A DNA stretch of 64,000 bases from Tubulanus polymorphus (taxonomy: Eukaryota; Nemertea; Palaeonemertea; Tubulaniformes; Tubulanidae). Each line of letters starts with the position of its first letter. Positions within the stretch are counted from its first letter, which is position 1. Of this stretch, positions 48,686 through 60,477 are shown in pieces. The position numbers and the translations under genes were made by a program. The notes under the pieces are model-generated. The model was not told the origin of the DNA. It ran no database searches and saw only the letters and a program-made list of their open reading frames with translations. The stretch lies in NCBI RefSeq assembly GCF_964204645.1, contig NC_134027.1, positions 26,026,485-26,090,484 on the forward strand. The letters are read 5' to 3'.

Positions 48686-48977
48686 CAAATTAGTTCATTT
48701 TCAATGTTTTAACTCTTTAAGTCAAATCTTAATTTCGTATTTGGTTGATTGGAGAATTGGTTCGTTCGGTTTCTATTTGTTTTCGTTTGTTTTGATTTGG
48801 TTTTCATTACAAACCCATCACACCTGCCCGGATTGAAAACAGGCCGGTTCGATTCTGAAATCAGAAATCGAAATACAAGGTGTAGTCGAGTTGTCAAATG
48901 TTAACCAAGAGACCTATGATAAACTAATTTTATCTCAAGACTTAACTTTAACTCACGACTAGAACTGCATCCAGCCC
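48686..48977. mobile_element. family A element split by a family C element
   Basis: The left part (48686-48732: TTAGTTCATTTTCAATG, then AGTCAAATCTTAA) and the right part (about 48935-48977: AAGACTTAACTTTAACTCAC, GAACTGCATCC) are family A words. Between them (about 48735-48895) lies a diverged family C copy with CATTACAAACCCATCACACC and TTCTGAAATCAGAAATCG. C therefore moved after this A copy was in place. Confidence 0.5.
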
Positions 48978-48989
48978 GGGCACAGTTTC

Positions 48990-50275
48990 ACAAAAAGGTT
49001 TAACTCTCAAATCGATTTAATTTCTTCATCAATTCAGTTTACCTTAAATGGATTTAGGCCTTAAATCCTTTTTTTTAAATGGCCCTGGGCTTCAAGTTGC
49101 TTATATCATTTCTAATAATCCGAATATGATATTTAAAAATTCAAAAGAAAATGATCTCGTTTCATGCAAACCTCGTATGTGATATAAGAAATGATTTCGG
49201 AGGCTATTTACATGTCGCGTATCGCTGCTTGCGAAATTAAATTTTTATTTAATTATAGTCATTAGACAGTCATTGAGAGAATTCAATCCATTCTTCAGTG
49301 TTAACTGATGTCCTCAGAGAGATTCAGAAAGAATAGAAAAATCTGGTCTATTCAAACTACGGGTTGAATAGATTGTACTTTTGATGGCTATAGGGCATCA
49401 TAGGGGTTTTGAATGATGCCGGGAGACGAAATCTCTCCAGTGAAATAAAAGCCATTTCAGGTCAACTATAGCTGCCAATAGATTGTGGAATTATAGTCAA
49501 CATGTTGCATGACAAAACGTCGTCCCTCATTTCGGTCAAAAATGAATTCCGATGATAGGCTTTTTATCTATAATGAGTTTGCATGTGCGCAGACGCTGCC
49601 GGATGCTGGACGTAATCATTGTAAACTTCAGGCCTTGAATTTTAAATCAACTCACAATTCGTATGTAGTTTCAACGGGGATATGAATTGAAATGGATGTC
49701 AATAGTAAAAAAAATCATCAGCCAAACAAATGAAACCGGTCAAAGATCGTGAGGGAACTTTTTGATGCATCTGGTTGTCGAGCATCGATTAGATTTTTTT
49801 CGGTTATGAATTTTCTCCCGGTCAAATTTATTTTTTGTGATCGCTCGGATAAATGTCACCGCGTCCACCACCACCAGCGCGTATAATAACCCAGGCAGCA
49901 GCAGCCTATAGTAGGTTATAGAACTCGAAGATAGCGGAGAAACAGGGGTAAACTACGTGGAGAAAGATTCATATGTAAATGAAGTTGTTGCATTGTATTA
50001 TAAGAACAGGTTGAACCCAATATGAATGGCAATCAAGATCGTCAGAGGGTTTGTCTTAAAATCCTTTTAACTATTGAAATTGTGACAATGCAAGTGGCTT
50101 CCATTTAGGTCAATACGAAAATTACCATTCCGAGAGGGTTTTGTGTTGGGCTTAAGCGAAAGATAATTGCATGGAATTAAAATGACTATTTACCGGTAGA
50201 CCTCAACCTAAGCCAGGCATATCACACCTTGATAACATGACCGGTGATGTCATCAATATTCAATTTGCATTTTAA
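48990..50275. other. no gene seen
   Basis: Unique AT-rich sequence. (CCA)n and (GCA)n patches lie near 49868 and 49896. Confidence 0.45.
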
Positions 50276-50279
50276 GAGA

Positions 50280-50624
50280 GGTATTGGAGTGGTGTAGTCT
50301 ATAGTGTGTTGGTGGCGACTGGGCTCACACCGAGCTGGACTGAACTGAACGTACAGCACTCACCGACTGTTTAGTACTGAGGAAACTTATAACGCGTGAT
50401 AGATGGATTAAACTCACTCATTTGATTATATACGACATATTTGCCGGTGTTTAGCGAGACAGTGATACTAGTTATACTAGTTATAGTTATACTAGTTTAA
50501 TACTAGTTATACTAGACAGTGATACTAGTTTTCGAGTTGATGATATACAGTTTGCGTCCAGTGTTCGAAGATGTTGTGGATTATTGGATAGTAAGACCGT
50601 AGACAAGATACATTTCATTATACA
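50280..50624 (+). promoter_or_regulatory. possible first exon with ATACTAGTT repeats
   Basis: CATTATACAG|GTGGGTAGG at 50624/50625 is donor-like. Upstream at about 50463-50530 ATACTAGTT recurs at least five times in 70 bases, bracketed by two CAGTGATACTAGTT. There is no coding frame. Weak candidate. Confidence 0.2.
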
Positions 50625-50928
50625 GGTGGGTAGGCCTAAGTCATTCATTCAGTCAGTATCAGTCAGTCATTCAGTCATTGTCAATTTAGTTATAATTCTA
50701 TCATTTATGAAAATCTTCTCAATTATATAATGTTATGTATATGGAGAAAATCTTACTGAACGCGTAGCTGAATTCGGAATTGGAGACTTCAGATAAATAG
50801 ATTTAGCATTTAGGGGCAATGAAATAGATATTTGGAGTTGTAAAAAGGCTTATGTAGATTTGAGGATGCATCATTTATAGCATTTCCAGGTAGAACACGT
50901 TTTGATATCCTGTAGCAATTATGCAACA

Positions 50929-51037
50929 GGGTGCAGTTCCACAGTTCTGAGTTAAGATTTGACTCTGAGTTAACTCATCGAAAATGAACTAACTTTAACT
51001 CAGAGTTATCTCTAACTCATGACTGGAACTGGGTCCA
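50929..51037. mobile_element. family A element
   Basis: GGTGCAGTTCCACAGTTCTG at the left and CTCATGACTGGAACTGGGTC at the right form the inverted ends. The interior has GATTTGACTCTGAGTTAACT and GAAAATGAACTAAC, as in the first copy at 11745. Confidence 0.75.
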
Positions 51038-51254
51038 GAAGTTTATAAGATTCTATAGAACAAGGCTGTGAAAAGTCGAGTTCTCATTCAGAAATGAGTA
51101 ACCAAATACATTTGAAGGTCTCGTCTCGTTCGGGGCTCAAAAGACCCCCTGGATCGGCGCCTGATCGTTCATCTAATACTCGTTTTTAACAGTACGTACT
51201 ATGCATACCTCGGAGGTCTTCAGTTTCTCGCTATGACAATCGATGAAGAAATTA

Positions 51255-51662
51255 TCATTGTGTATGTAGTGCGTAGAAATTCACTATAACTTCTGTCTCG
51301 AATACTTTACAAGTCATTACACAATACTCGAAGATTAATCGCCTTTTAGCCGTTGTCAGAAATAAAGGTATGCGCGCCTTAAAAGTTTTGCTCATTACGA
51401 TTTCCTGGTAAATAGTATTGAAGAGCAGTGACAACTTGACCCCGGTTGTAGAGTCGAGAGGGTTCTTTACGTCCATGACTTCCTGCTGCACGTATGATTG
51501 AGACCGAGTCTGCGCAATACCTGTGGTTAGGTTTAGGGAGACTTCTGTCATCAACTCGGGGACTTCATGAACGGCGCCTTTTCCATCACCGACCTGTGGT
51601 GAATGTGTACCGATAACAAGCCCACCTAGCAGTATTAATACGCCTGACGCGATAATAGGCAT
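51255..51662 (-). CDS. unrecognised 135-codon frame with N-terminal hydrophobic segment
   Basis: This is the longest minus-strand frame in the window not caused by a repeat or simple composition. Residues 1-20, MPIIASGVLILLGGLVIGTH, form a signal-peptide or anchor-like hydrophobic stretch. The rest is polar and includes NLTT (possible N-glycosylation, around residue 44) and a basic KARIPLFLTTAKRRL segment near 95-109. There are three cysteines or fewer and no recognised domain. It could be a small secreted protein, one exon of a larger gene, or chance. No good donor, acceptor or polyadenylation signal was found beside it. Confidence 0.3.
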   Translation of the reverse strand: MPIIASGVLILLGGLVIGTHSPQVGDGKGAVHEVPELMTEVSLNLTTGIAQTRSQSYVQQEVMDVKNPLDSTTGVKLSLLFNTIYQEIVMSKTFKARIPLFLTTAKRRLIFEYCVMTCKVFETEVIVNFYALHTQ

Positions 51663-51664
51663 CG

Positions 51665-52900
51665 AAAAACAGATAGATGGTGATAATTCAAATCTCTAAT
51701 GCTGTTAGCTAACTGCGTCATTAATAATGACCGCTTCACTCAAGTTTCTGAATTCCGCCAAAAAATCTATTCTTAGAACTAAGAAATTAACGAACATGAT
51801 CCAATTCGAATCATTCGTACGCTTAGAATATTTGACATTTCCACGGTTAGTTCCTGTTTGCTTTTGAATTTTTTACCAGTTCGGGCTATTGTTTAACCGG
51901 TAATCGCGGCTAGACGCGCCGCGTTCATTCAGTCATGGCAAATAATCAGCCACCTCGGTTAATTGTGCGAACGAAATGTTTATTCAAGTCATGGGCAAAA
52001 ATTATGCATTTCGCGTTTGTCTATTGCTTTCATCAGACAATAGTTGATTGTGCGGAGAAAAGTTTTCGGCCCGTGGATTATAACAGACATTAATAGTTCG
52101 ACAACACCTGGGATCGCGAACAAAAAACCGGCGCTATATTTCCGCGGAGTCGGATTCGAGCGCCCGCGCCCGATAAGCCGGGGTCCGACGACGAGATGCA
52201 GTACTCGCGCGCGACGCCGACGACGAACCGGTCGTATTTTCACGCGAATCGAATTCACGTCGAATTTACGATTTTTCGCGATCATATGAAAATAATAAGC
52301 GCGAAATTAAGCTCGGGGTTCGGGTTGTCATAAGAAAAGCATGCATGATTCACCCCAATTAACCGATTGTGTATGGAATATCCTGTTTTAACAAACCAAA
52401 GAGTCGCGCTATTGTTCTTTCACGTGCTTTACCTTCTCTCGCATTTCTATACATGACAGAAGAGAGCGCTTCGATTCTACGGTAAACGATGCCCCGGATG
52501 AAGAACGCTCGACGACGAGACGCATGATTTATCGCGGTGAAACACCTTTGAATATCTCAGCTCTGAGCGCGATGTTTTTTTCATTAATCGTATTGATACG
52601 AGTTCAATATTAAGATCATCTAAACGAGTTTATTAATGACAAAAGAACAACATATGGAAGTTACTATATATATATATATATATTCATTGATAGTTGAAAT
52701 AGAGCCTGGAGTCAAGTTGCGATTGAGTTGATGACTACTGTTTGAACCTGCACGCCTTTTCCATATTGTGCCACATTGGTTTCACCGGTGACTCGGAGAT
52801 ATCAGGTCATCAGTCTGAACCGTGTGCGTTACTGCAATGTCCCCGGGTAAGACACCTATCCTCATTGCCTTTCTGCACCTAGGAGCAGGTATTGGGGGTG
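51665..52900. other. no gene; CpG-rich core
   Basis: 52100-52290 is CG-dense (GAGCGCCCGCGCCCG, GCGCGCGACGCCGACGACG) and gives overlapping frames on both strands that I do not accept. A short TA run lies at 52665-52683. Confidence 0.4.
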
Positions 52901-52919
52901 CCAGGCCTGGTAGATGACT

Positions 52920-53124
52920 TTGATCTCAAAATAGGGATTGTCCCTGTTTTTTATTTGGATGGTAAATTTCGTTTGATTTTTCGATTGAGTGTCCCTTACA
53001 GACCCTGCACACCTACCGGGAACGAAATAGGGGTTTGATTTTGAAATCGGAAATCGAAGTACGGATATAGTTGTGTGATCGGCGGTCGAGTTAACAGAAT
53101 TTTTATTTAAATCGAAGTACATAA
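52920..53124 (-). mobile_element. family C SINE-like retroposon with 13-bp target duplication
   Basis: CTGGTAGATGACT is present at 52907-52919 and 53125-53137, enclosing 205 bases. The minus strand matches copy 6943 block by block: ATGTACTTCGATTTAAAT, CGACCGCCGATCACACAACT, TTTCAAAATCAAACCCC, GTAAGGGACACTCAATCGAA, CAGGGACAATCCCTATTTTG. The tail AGATCAA is short. This copy and 6943 define the family. Confidence 0.8.
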
Positions 53125-53137
53125 CTGGTAGATGACT

Positions 53138-54316
53138 GTATGAGTATAGTGCGGCTCCAATGTTACTCCACTCCAGGGCGAGATGACTGATACACAGATA
53201 CAGATATAGGCTAGCGGGTGGAGGAGGATGAAAGTGTACCAATGTCACTCCTCTCCAGGTAGAGATGACTGCATCATAGTTACAGATATAGGCTATGGGG
53301 TGGATGGTGGAAGTGTACCAATGTCACTCCTCTCCAGGTAGAGATGACTGCATCATAGTTACAGATATAGGCTATGGGGTGGATGGTGGAAGTGTACCAA
53401 TGTCACTCCTCTGCAGGTAGAGATGACTGGATCATAGTTACAGATATAGGCTATGGGGTGGATGGTGGAAGTGTACCAATGTCACTCCTCTCCAGGTAGA
53501 GATGACTGCATCATAGTTACAGATATAGGCTATGGGGTGGATGGTGGAAGTGTACCAATGTCACTCCTCTGCAGATAGAGATGACTGGATCATAGTTACA
53601 GATATAGGCTATGGGGTGGATGGTGGAAGTGTACCAATGTCACTCCTCTGCAGGTAGAGATGACTGGATCATAGTTACAGATATAGGCTATGGGGTGGAT
53701 GGTGGAAGTGTACCAATGTCACTCCTCTGCAGGTAGAGATGACTGGATCATAGTTACAGATATAGGCTATGGGGTGGAGGAGGATGAAAGTGTACCAATG
53801 TCACTCCTCTGCAGATAGAGATGACTGAGATCATAGTTACAGATATAGGCTATGGGGTGGATGGTGGAAGTGTACCAATGTTACTCCTCTGCAGATAGAG
53901 ATGACTGGATCATAGTTACAGATATAGGCTATGGGGTGGATGGTGGAAGTGTACCAATGTTACTCCTCTGCAGATAGAGATGACTGGATCATAGTTACAG
54001 ATATAGGCTATGGGGTGGATGGTGAAAGTGTACCAATGTCACTCCTCTGCAGATAGAGATGACTGGATCATAGTTACAGATATAGGCTATGGGGTGGAGG
54101 AGGATGAAAGTGTACCAATGTTACTCCTCTGCAGATAGAGATGACTGGATCATAGTTACAGATATAGGCTATGGGGTGGATGGTGGAAGTGTACCAATGT
54201 CACTCCTCTGCAGCTAGAGATGACTGAGATCATAGTTACAGATATAGGCTATGGGGTGGATGGTGGAAGTGTACCAATGTCACTCCTCTGCAGCTAGAGA
54301 TGACTGATAAACTAGT
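53138..54316. repeat. 79-bp minisatellite, about 15 copies
   Basis: The unit contains AGTGTACCAATGTCACTCCT, AGAGATGACTGGATCATAGT and ACAGATATAGGCTATGGGGT. GGCTATGGGG steps by 79 bases (53291, 53370, 53449 and on). Variant units with GGAGGAGGATGAAAG occur at 53221, 53777 and 54097. The first unit is the most diverged. Confidence 0.95.
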
Positions 54317-54406
54317 AATAGATATAAGTATCACTGGTCACATTGGTTGTGTATATCAGGCACTAGTATAAATATCTGTAGAGATTTTTCAGCAGATTCC
54401 TAATTC

Positions 54407-54673
<267 letters not shown>

Positions 54674-54679
54674 GTGCAG

Positions 54680-55430
54680 TGTTTAATTCACTGTAACTCA
54701 ATCTATAAACAGTTTAATATTTCTCAATATCAGGCGATTCATACGTATTTGACCCGTGTATCGATTATCTAATTAATATCGTAATATTTCCTCACATCGT
54801 TAATTACCTCATCGTCGTCATCTATTTTCCTCTACTCCCCGAACATCATACGCGTAATATAACTTCAAAACGAGCCCTCGGGAGAACCGGAGGGGGGGAG
54901 CTTGTATTATACATATTTGGTCGAAATCGAATTGCGAACTATCGTTTTGACCCGCCTATCCCCGTGGCAGTTCGTACTGAATCCTGTGTAATTGAAGAAA
55001 GTTTTAATTACCGGTATTCGCTCGGTGTAAATATAACTCTTACGTCGTGTCATCGGTCGTAGTTCGGCTTTAATCATCGGTTTCGTTAATCAAACTTTCT
55101 TCGTATCTGTATCGATATATTACACACACGCGCGCGCTCGCGAGCCCCGAAGGCTGAATTGAATTCTGTTCGTTACAAATTTTGTTTCGTCGTTTCGGTA
55201 TTTATTCATTCTCGTGTTTATTGTTCTTCGTTTTGATGCTCGACTTGTTTTAAAAACTCTCGATTGAAGTTCGGAAATTGATTATTTTCCTCGTTTGATT
55301 AGATAAGTTGGATATAGATAGATACGTTTATTAAACATTTCGACTTTTCCACAATCTGTTGGGTCAAAAAAGAACACAGGTACAGATATAATTTATTCTG
55401 AAATCAGTTCCTCGACCCTGATCCCATCCA
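54680..55430. other. no gene seen
   Basis: GGAGGGGGGGAG near 54890 and ACACGCGCGCGCTCGCGAG near 55127 are the only marked patches. Confidence 0.45.
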
Positions 55431-55436
55431 ACCAGC

Positions 55437-55515
55437 CCTTCCGGGATTTGAACGTGGATCCCCTGGTTTGGAAGCCCTGCATGCTAACCAGTAGACCATT
55501 GAGTCATGGTAGTTA
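55437..55515 (-). mobile_element. tRNA-derived SINE-like sequence 2
   Basis: On the minus strand the A-box-like TGGTCTACTGGTTAG (55484-55498) and B-box-like GTTCAAATCCC (55443-55453) have tRNA spacing. Acceptor and T-stem pairing are poor, so it is not a functional tRNA. The preceding CTACCATG and, further out, GTGACCAGTCACGTGTGGCG (near 55543) match the copy at 21786. Confidence 0.62.
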
Positions 55516-55767
55516 TCTGTGTCTAGTATGAATGTGGTCAGTGGTGACCAGTCACGTGTGGCGTCGGTAAGCTGTAGTGACCAGTCAGTTGTGAGACTGT
55601 TCTGCCCACTTGTTTCGCCTTATCCTTATCAGACCAATGTTTCAGGAAGTTTTAAGGCATTTTAAGCTGCTAGGGGTTCATGCACGTGGACAAAACCCTC
55701 GGCTACAGGTCTGCCTTTAGCAGTAACTGTTAGCTTTGTGCCTCCTATAGTAGGCTATAGTAGACTA

Positions 55768-55768
<1 letters not shown>

Positions 55769-55842
<74 letters not shown>
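55769..55842. repeat. (TA)n microsatellite of about 74 bases
   Basis: Uninterrupted TA dinucleotides. Confidence 0.96.
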
Positions 55843-55844
<2 letters not shown>

Positions 55845-55849
55845 ATTCA

Positions 55850-56900
55850 TATATCTGCTGAATAGATATGTGAAAACAGCCAAACAAGGTTATATCCACA
55901 ATGTCCAGTCATAACAAATAATGACCATTGGTCTTGAAACTTTGAACATTAAGCCGTAAAGATAAATTGAAGGGTTGTTTTTCTCAACGCGAAATTACTA
56001 CCGATTTTCTCTTTTCTCGTAGTAAACGCGTTGTCATCGGTGCCACCTGACTCTATTTTCTGACGCTATTCAATCTAATTAACCGGTTAATAATTCTACA
56101 TCAGTTAACTTTTCAATCTGAACGCAATATTCGAAAATGCGCGCTCCGTCGCGTTACAATAAGAGGGTGATTAAAGCCGTAATTTAGCGTCGGCAGCTGT
56201 TACGAGACGAAGTTTAAACTTCGCTGGCGAAAATGAATGAAACGCGAATAGAATTTTAATTAGCGATGACCAATCAATAGCGTCGGTTATCCCGACGAGA
56301 TCGACGACACCGCGAATTCATTATCATATTAACGTATATGTTTTGAGAGGTGTATTTGATAAATGTTGAAGAGATAGCAGGTGTCGGGTTCGTTCGAACT
56401 GCTCTCAACAACAAAAAACTCGTACGTTCGATTTCTGAATTTTCGTCGGATATTTTGGATGCGGTGACTTCGAAATTGGTAAGATTCAGCGTGTTTGAAC
56501 TTATAAATATTTCGAAATCTGATTTGAGAGTTAGAATTAGCGAGTATTCAAACTTTCGTGTTGGATTTTGAAATGAGGCGCACGGTTTATGTATTATTTC
56601 AATCGGTTGCGTCTGCTTCGTTCTGTTCGGATGTTTTTAATGATGGACGTTCGCAGATATATTTTACGTTGTAAATGATCAATCATTTGTTAAGTTAAGG
56701 TTTATCCAGTTTATCGGGTAACGCTCTCTCTAATATATCAACGTTTTACAACTCTCTCTCTCTCTCTCTCTGGTATTTATACACGTGCACCTTCGCTTGA
56801 AGTATTTCAATTAAGAAGTGTCTTCGATTATTTAAAGTTGAGACTATTTCCAGTCTCTATAGAAATCATTGAGAGAAACCCACGATATCAATTTGAACAC
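55850..56900. other. no gene; CT tract
   Basis: (CT)n at 56751-56771. A 73-codon plus frame at 56350-56571 has no recognised domain. Confidence 0.4.
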
Positions 56901-56902
56901 CT

Positions 56903-57003
56903 GGGTCCAGTTCCACAGTTCCGAGTTAAGATTTAACTCTGAGTTAACTCATTGAAAATGAACTCAGAGTTAACTCTAACTCACAACTGTGGAACTGGGT
57001 CCT
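56903..57003. mobile_element. family A element, best-preserved palindrome
   Basis: GGGTCCAGTTCCACAGTTCC and CACAACTGTGGAACTGGGTC are the inverted ends, with CTCTGAGTTAACTCATTG and GAACTCAGAGTTAACTC pairing inside. About 100 bases, able to fold almost end to end. Confidence 0.82.
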
Positions 57004-57004
57004 G

Positions 57005-58535
57005 CTATGGTTTATTCCTTACATTTCCGTTGCAACCCTTCCACCCATCTTCAGAAATGAATTCCCCCCTAAAACTTAAGAAAAATACAATTCAACCCGT
57101 TTAAAATGATATTGTGGGTTTGTCTCAATAATTGTCGTCGATATATGAGCTATATCAGAGACAATCTAGAGATCTGGTTATTTTCAGAAAGTTTTCATAT
57201 TTCAAATGCTGTTATATATGATGATAGTGTTTGATCATCGTGGGCCTCGTTGATTAAGAGAACTACGAATCTATATATTCTATAGGGATCTTTTCTTCCT
57301 ATTTGGCCATTGTGTCGTGATGTTTGTCGAATCCCCTACTGGGAAAAACGGCTTCATTTCTACGGAGACGGCTTTTGTCTTTTAACATCCTGTCTTCAGC
57401 GGAAGAGATTTATTAATTTCATTGTCGAACAAGTGGTCCGATTTTGAAAGGCGACGTTACAAAAGAATTAAGCCCGATCCCCGAGATAACCTCGAATGAC
57501 CTATAGATCGAAAAAATGAGCTCGTCTACGCCTATACAAATGACCACATGCTTACAACAGATCCGACTCCTTATTATTAGAATACCTTCTGCTAACGACC
57601 ATTGTTATAATAAATGAACATTTTTGTCTCGGGGGTCGCATTTCCATGTCAGTGCGAACCCTCAATCTACGATGAATGGAAAATCTTAGTTCGTATTGTA
57701 AACGTACGGTTTAATTTCTTATGAAAATATAGTGAACTTTGTCTTACGTTCACTAATAATCGTGTGTCCTCTCCCTAACCTCGCTTATTAGTCCGTTTTA
57801 CTAAGTCAATGATTCATATATGTGTCCGATGTCTCATTAGATATAAAGGGTCGCCTATCTAGTTATAATCACAGATTAATAAGTTTAGACACAACATTTG
57901 TTTTGTTTCGTTTCGTTTCGACGCATCTAAGATCGGTTGTTTAATATCGGTTTTATCTGAATACTCGACTGATAAGACTTATCATTCGATTGATTTTAAG
58001 TCTTTTAAAAGACCACAGTTTATCACAACCATGGACGTGATATACTATCAGATATGTATAGCTATCATATGTCCACCGCGGCTAGTGTGCAACGTGTTGT
58101 TATTTGAGGTATATTTCAGTAACCCCCCCTCCCCAGTTAAAGGTACTGTCTCTGTTCTCTTCTCTATGGTGGTCATGTTACGTTGTCATTGTAAAATGAT
58201 TAGCGTATTCCGTTTCCCGCAGAAGCATTTGACGTGACATTTGGCGACAGTTGACGCTGTAGTGTCATCTATCATTCTCACACCTTGTCTACGTTATATA
58301 TACGTCATGCATTTCTCACTCATTTTTACTGACCGGCTCGTAATATACTGACCCTCTTTGACCCTGAATCATAAGGCGCCGCGATCGCGCAACGAACGGG
58401 TTTGCGACCTGGATCCCGTATCATCGAAAAGATTAAGCTTAAAACGGTTCAGTTAGATTATTGTCCTCATTTAAAACACGAAGCAACCAATAGCGATTAA
58501 ACCAAGAATTCGTGTTTAACTTTTTGTGAATCCGG
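57005..58535. other. no gene seen
   Basis: Unique sequence. (TTTCG)n at about 57904-57919. The frame at 58031-58237 is not supported. Confidence 0.45.
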
Positions 58536-58539
58536 ACCC

Positions 58540-58800
58540 TGGGCTCATATTTAGCCCGTGTCAGATAATTCTCGGGCCAACCATTCGCCTGTTTGCCTGA
58601 CCTGGCCAAATTTTAGCACGTGGATACTTCATGGTTATGAGTGACTCACCTCACTTGCCACAGCATCATTTTGATAGCATTTTAGTAACGAGTGAGTGAT
58701 TTACGAGTTCTCTCATTAAGCACTGGCCAAATTTGACTCTGATCTGGTCCGGGCCAGTTTCGGGCCAGTTTCACCCGAGCCTGTGCGATGGCGGCTGTGA
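58540..58800 (-). mobile_element. family D element, reverse orientation
   Basis: It contains GTGACTCACCTCACTTGCCA followed by CAGCATCATTTTGATAGC, the inverse of the family core. Paired TTGGCC/GGCCA-type blocks lie on each side, and the right end CTGTGCGATGGCGGCTGTG is a worn form of the terminus. Confidence 0.65.
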
Positions 58801-58804
58801 AATC

Positions 58805-59700
58805 TCGCTAGAATGCTGCGTCAAAATCGAAACCATAAAATCTATAGATCATTAAAATCCATATTGAAATAATTGCCGCATTTTTTTAAAAACTTACACG
58901 CAGCAGCCTCGATCTAAATCTTAATGAAATTATCATCGGAAATTCGATTCAGACATCGAGGGAATCTAAATTAGAAATCCAGATGTCTTTTGCACGGGCG
59001 GAAAAAAAACCACGCGCGGTCACGTTACAAACAGCTCTGATCGATTCATCGAGGCATTGATCATCCGTACCGGCGACAGATATCTCTCCCCGAGACAAAG
59101 CCGCTCGTTATCAGAGTTCGTTTTATGAAATATTTCTAAACTCGGAGATTCTTTTGTTCAGACGTTTGTTATTATTGTTAACCGGTTGATCATCGCGCGT
59201 CGATCGATGTCACCATCATCGGTTTCTTTACGCTCGGTCGGGCGGTCGGGTCTGCGTTTAATTAGATCGTTAAAAACGTTTTCTCATCTATTGTCGATCT
59301 GTTTAATTAATTTTCATCATCATCATCATGGAGAATGTCTTTTATTCTAAAGCCCTGTGTTGTCTACGCGCGTCGTTGGCCAGCTGTAACCGCTGCCTGA
59401 GAACAAGAACGCGGGGCTGTTTTTAATAAGCGTTTATTTCCTGAAAACAGTTTTCCCCAGCTTGGCACGGATGTAATTAAGATATATCCGCGGTGATTGT
59501 TATTATGAAGTTATTAATATGGTATACGGTTTATTGATTGTATAAACAGTGATGAGAGCTTCGTGAAATTAATAATTCCCTTTCGAATATCGAGAATATC
59601 GTGTCTCTTTTTCGATCTCGAAGCTCTCAACCTTTTCATCGCTGCTATTTGTATCTCTCACAGTGAAGGTATGTGATCATTTTTGATAAATTCAGATATT
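58805..59700. other. no supported gene; CG patches
   Basis: CG-rich with GTTTAATTAG/GTTTAATTAATT and (CAT)n near 59315. GAGAGCTTCG (about 59554) and CGAAGCTCTC (about 59620) are inverted. GTGAAG|GTATGTG at 59668/59669 and the preceding TGTATCTCTCACAG look like splice signals but lie too close together to define an exon. Confidence 0.3.
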
Positions 59701-59714
59701 TCGATCTGTTGGCT

Positions 59715-60010
59715 TAGATTTAAGACCAGTCTAAGGCCATCTCATTTCTATAGCCAATCTAACAACTTAAGACCAGTCTAAGATCATCTTAGTTCTATAG
59801 CAAATCAAACAACTGAAGACCAGTCTAAAATCATCTTAATTCTATAGCCAATCTAACAACTTAAGACCAGTCTTAGATCATGTTAGTTCTATAGCCGATC
59901 TAACAACTTAAGACCAGTCTAAGGTCATGTTAGTTCTATAGCAAATCTAACAACTTAAGACCAATCTAAGATCATCTTAGTTCTATAGCCAGTATAACAA
60001 GACCCGTCTA
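59715..60010 (+). repeat. family B 47-bp tandem array, six units
   Basis: AACAACTTAAGACCAGTCTA recurs at 59761, 59808, 59855, 59902 and 59949 with an exact 47-base period, followed by AGATCATCTTAGTTCTATAG. The unit is the one seen at 6885-7600 and, as one or two copies, inside the B elements at 61893 and 62935. Confidence 0.93.
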
Positions 60011-60014
60011 AAGA

Positions 60015-60470
60015 TTTAAGACCTGAAAATTGGAATAGGTATGTAACTTGATAAGGGCAGATTTGGCATTGTGAGGGCTGCGAGGACGAAAATTGGTGTA
60101 ATTGGACGGCACATTGCACCATTAAACCCACCCTTAACACCTTAAAAAACAGGACAATTCTGCAAATTCAGGGCTGTATATAATATTTACACGCATGTAT
60201 GATATGTTTTCGAGGTTTAGAGGAAAGCGTAGAACTGCGCAGTGTGTTCTCGTCATACAGCATAATCTCAGTCCATAAAGATACGGCTTCAGTAATGGAT
60301 CTCATTTACACTGTGTCCCCATTGATTATTAATCCTTTCATTAGTTAATGTACAAAACAACAAGATCTGCTATACGTGGATGAGGAGAGAGAGAGAGAGA
60401 CTGGGAATATCTAGCGGATCGTTGTATGAATAGCGTTAATATCTGAGCAGATAATATGAGCAACGCGCCT
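60015..60470. other. no gene; GA run
   Basis: (GA)n at 60385-60400. No coding support. Confidence 0.45.
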
Positions 60471-60477
60471 TTATTGA

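Noticed and set aside
59715-60010. Regular 47-base spacing resembling a CRISPR array
   Set aside because: The whole 47-base unit is conserved, so there are no unique spacers, and the sequence is clearly animal-type.
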